A DNA stretch of 15,491 nucleotides from CAZKGE01 sp964541695. Its GTDB lineage: Bacteria > Bacillota > Clostridia > Christensenellales > CAG-138. How positions within the stretch are numbered: position 1 is the stretch's first letter; every line of letters begins with the position of its first letter. Of the stretch, positions 13,942 through 15,491 are shown piece after piece. A program made the position numbers and the translations under genes. The stretch is from positions 1 to 15,491 of the forward strand of contig CAZIRB010000053.1 in NCBI GenBank assembly GCA_964541695.1. The letters are read 5' to 3'. Under the pieces are notes generated by a model. It searched no databases, was not told the DNA's origin, and worked only from the letters and a program-made list of their open reading frames with translations.

Positions 13942-15491
13942 ATGGACAAAGCCGCACTGAACACCCCGCTGCTGGAGGTCGCGTACCGCATCCGCGAGAT
14001 GCGCGAGATCTCGGGCTTTACGCAGGAGCGGATGGCCGAAAAGACCGACGTGTCGGCGCAGGAATACGCCGACTACGAGGCGGGCCGTCTCGATTTCCCG
14101 TTCACGTTCATCCATAAATGCGCGCTGGCCTTCAACATCGGCATCACGGACCTGCTCGAGGGCGAGAGCGCGCGGCTGTCGACGTACGCCGTGACGCGCA
14201 AGGGCGAGGGGCAGTCCGCGGTCAAGGAGGACGGCATCGAGATAGCCAGCCTCGCCCCGTTGTTTCGCAACAAGATCGCCGAGCCGTACTGGGTGCGCTA
14301 CGACTATTCCGAGACGCAGCAGAACAGGCCGATCCATCTGACGACGCACAAGGGGCAGGAGTTCGACCTCGTGCTGAGCGGTTCGCTGAAAGTGCAGGTC
14401 GGCGAGCACGTCGAGGTGCTGAACGAGGGCGACAGCATCTACTACAACAGCGCCACGCCGCACGGCATGCTCGCCGTCGGCGGAAAGGAGTGCCTGTTCC
14501 TTGCGGTGGTGCTGCCCGGCGAGGGCGAGGAGGACGCGGGGGCGCACGAGACCATCGCGCGCGCGCGCCAGTCCGAGGACTTTGTCAGTAACCGCTTCAT
14601 CCGCACGTCCGAGGACGAGCACGGCGCGCTGTCCGGCGTGACGTTTGTCGATGCCGACAAGTTCAACTTCGCGTTCGACATCGTCGACGAGATCGCCAGG
14701 AAAACGCCCGACAAGCTCGCGCTGTTGCACGTGGACCCGGAGGGCAACGAGCGGCGCTTCTCGTTCTCGGACATGGCCAAGGCGTCGAACCGCTGCGCGA
14801 ACTACTTCCGCTCGCTCGGCATCAAAAAGGGCGACCGCGTGATGCTCGTGCTGAAAAGGCACTACCAGTTCTGGTTTGCGATACTCGGCCTGCACAAGCT
14901 CGGCGCGGTCGCAATCCCCGCGACGTATCAGCTGCTCGCGCACGACTTTACGTACCGTTACCAGGCCGCAGGCGTGTCGGCCATCCTCTGCACGGCGGAC
15001 GGCGACGTGGCGAATCAGGCGGAGCTCGGGCAGGAGGGCTGCCCGGACGTTAAGGTCCGCGTGCTCGTCGGCGGCAGGCGCGAGGGCTGGCGGAGCTTCG
15101 ACGACGAGTACACGATGTTCAGCAGCCGCTTTGCGCGCCCCGAGGACGCCATCTGCGGCGACGACACGATGCTGATGTTCTTTACCTCCGGCACGACGGG
15201 GTACCCGAAGATCGCGTCGCATAGCTGCACCTACGCGCTCGGGCACTTCGTCACGGCCAAGTACTGGCACTGCGTGCGCTCCGACGGCCTGCATCTGACG
15301 ATCTCCGACACGGGCTGGGGCAAGGCGCTGTGGGGCAAGCTGTACGGGCAATGGCTCTGCGAGGCGGCCGTGGCGGTGTTTGAGTTCGACCGCTTCGACG
15401 CAAAGCACCTGTTGCCCATGCTGGCTAAGTACAACGTCACGACGCTGTGCGCGCCGCCGACGATCTACCGCATGATGATCAAGGAGGACCT
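13942..15491 (+). CDS. HTH-cupin-acyl-CoA synthetase three-domain protein (runs off window end)
   Basis: The ATG at 13942 follows GGAG (13931-13934). 516 codons are visible and the frame is still open at the edge. Residues about 12-72 form an XRE-type helix-turn-helix (RIREMREISGFTQERMAEKT then VSAQEYADYEAG). Residues about 128-192 form a cupin barrel (HLTTHKGQEFDLVLSGSLKV, GDSIYYNSATPHGMLAV), the XRE-cupin pairing of many small-molecule-responsive repressors. From about 245 a ligase of the acetyl/medium-chain acyl-CoA synthetase group begins, with FSFSDMAKASNRCANYFRSLG, P-loop FFTSGTTGYPK (413-423) and SDTGWGKALWGKLYG (455-469). The C-terminal ligase part with the catalytic Lys is beyond the window. 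The protein may be a CoA ligase that also binds DNA and senses its substrate, or the HTH may be a relic. The T-box makes it respond to an uncharged tRNA. Confidence 0.92.
   Translation, partial: MDKAALNTPLLEVAYRIREMREISGFTQERMAEKTDVSAQEYADYEAGRLDFPFTFIHKCALAFNIGITDLLEGESARLSTYAVTRKGEGQSAVKEDGIEIASLAPLFRNKIAEPYWVRYDYSETQQNRPIHLTTHKGQEFDLVLSGSLKVQVGEHVEVLNEGDSIYYNSATPHGMLAVGGKECLFLAVVLPGEGEEDAGAHETIARARQSEDFVSNRFIRTSEDEHGALSGVTFVDADKFNFAFDIVDEIARKTPDKLALLHVDPEGNERRFSFSDMAKASNRCANYFRSLGIKKGDRVMLVLKRHYQFWFAILGLHKLGAVAIPATYQLLAHDFTYRYQAAGVSAILCTADGDVANQAELGQEGCPDVKVRVLVGGRREGWRSFDDEYTMFSSRFARPEDAICGDDTMLMFFTSGTTGYPKIASHSCTYALGHFVTAKYWHCVRSDGLHLTISDTGWGKALWGKLYGQWLCEAAVAVFEFDRFDAKHLLPMLAKYNVTTLCAPPTIYRMMIKED

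Overview
The window looks like a GC-rich chromosomal contig from a Bacillota (Firmicutes) bacterium, most likely an uncultured Clostridia-type gut anaerobe. The signs are a class III glutamine synthetase, a T-box leader, an L10 leader between rplA and rplJ, Gram-positive style AGGAGG ribosome binding sites, and GC-rich palindrome mosaics between genes. Genus cannot be assigned. All recognised genes are on the + strand. A run of 100 Ns marks a scaffold gap, so this is a draft or metagenome assembly.

Layout. Positions 1-174 are intergenic and carry palindromic repeat modules. Positions 175-2759 hold tldD and tldE, the two subunits of a metalloprotease; tldE is interrupted by the N gap. A strong promoter at 2811 then starts the translation block rpmG-secE-nusG-rplK-rplA (2901-5187), with an L1-type leader in front of rplK. 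A second promoter at 5193 and an L10 leader with an attenuator precede rplJ and rplL, which end at a large hairpin. rpoB does not follow rplL. After 0.4 kb of palindromic mosaic comes glnN (class III glutamine synthetase), then another mosaic with a strong terminator.

The last 6 kb is the unusual part. A promoter at 9302 and a hairpin-rich leader precede a LeuA-like protein. It keeps the C-terminal leucine-type allosteric domain, but the His-x-His metal motif of the catalytic barrel is replaced. It overlaps by 4 bases a gene for an 837-residue fusion: a sugar-phosphate isomerase-like TIM barrel followed by a complete acyl-CoA/AMP ligase. Next comes a second promoter and a T-box riboswitch with its terminator. 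It controls a three-part protein (XRE-type helix-turn-helix, cupin, medium-chain acyl-CoA synthetase-like ligase) that runs off the window end.

How the genes may work together. The first two thirds is ordinary housekeeping. The last three genes look like one functional module, joining an amino-acid-responsive RNA, an amino-acid-responsive protein domain, two different CoA ligases and a DNA-binding/cupin sensor. My inference is an acid-activating pathway tied to the amino acid state of the cell, possibly branched-chain. The substrate is not visible in the sequence.
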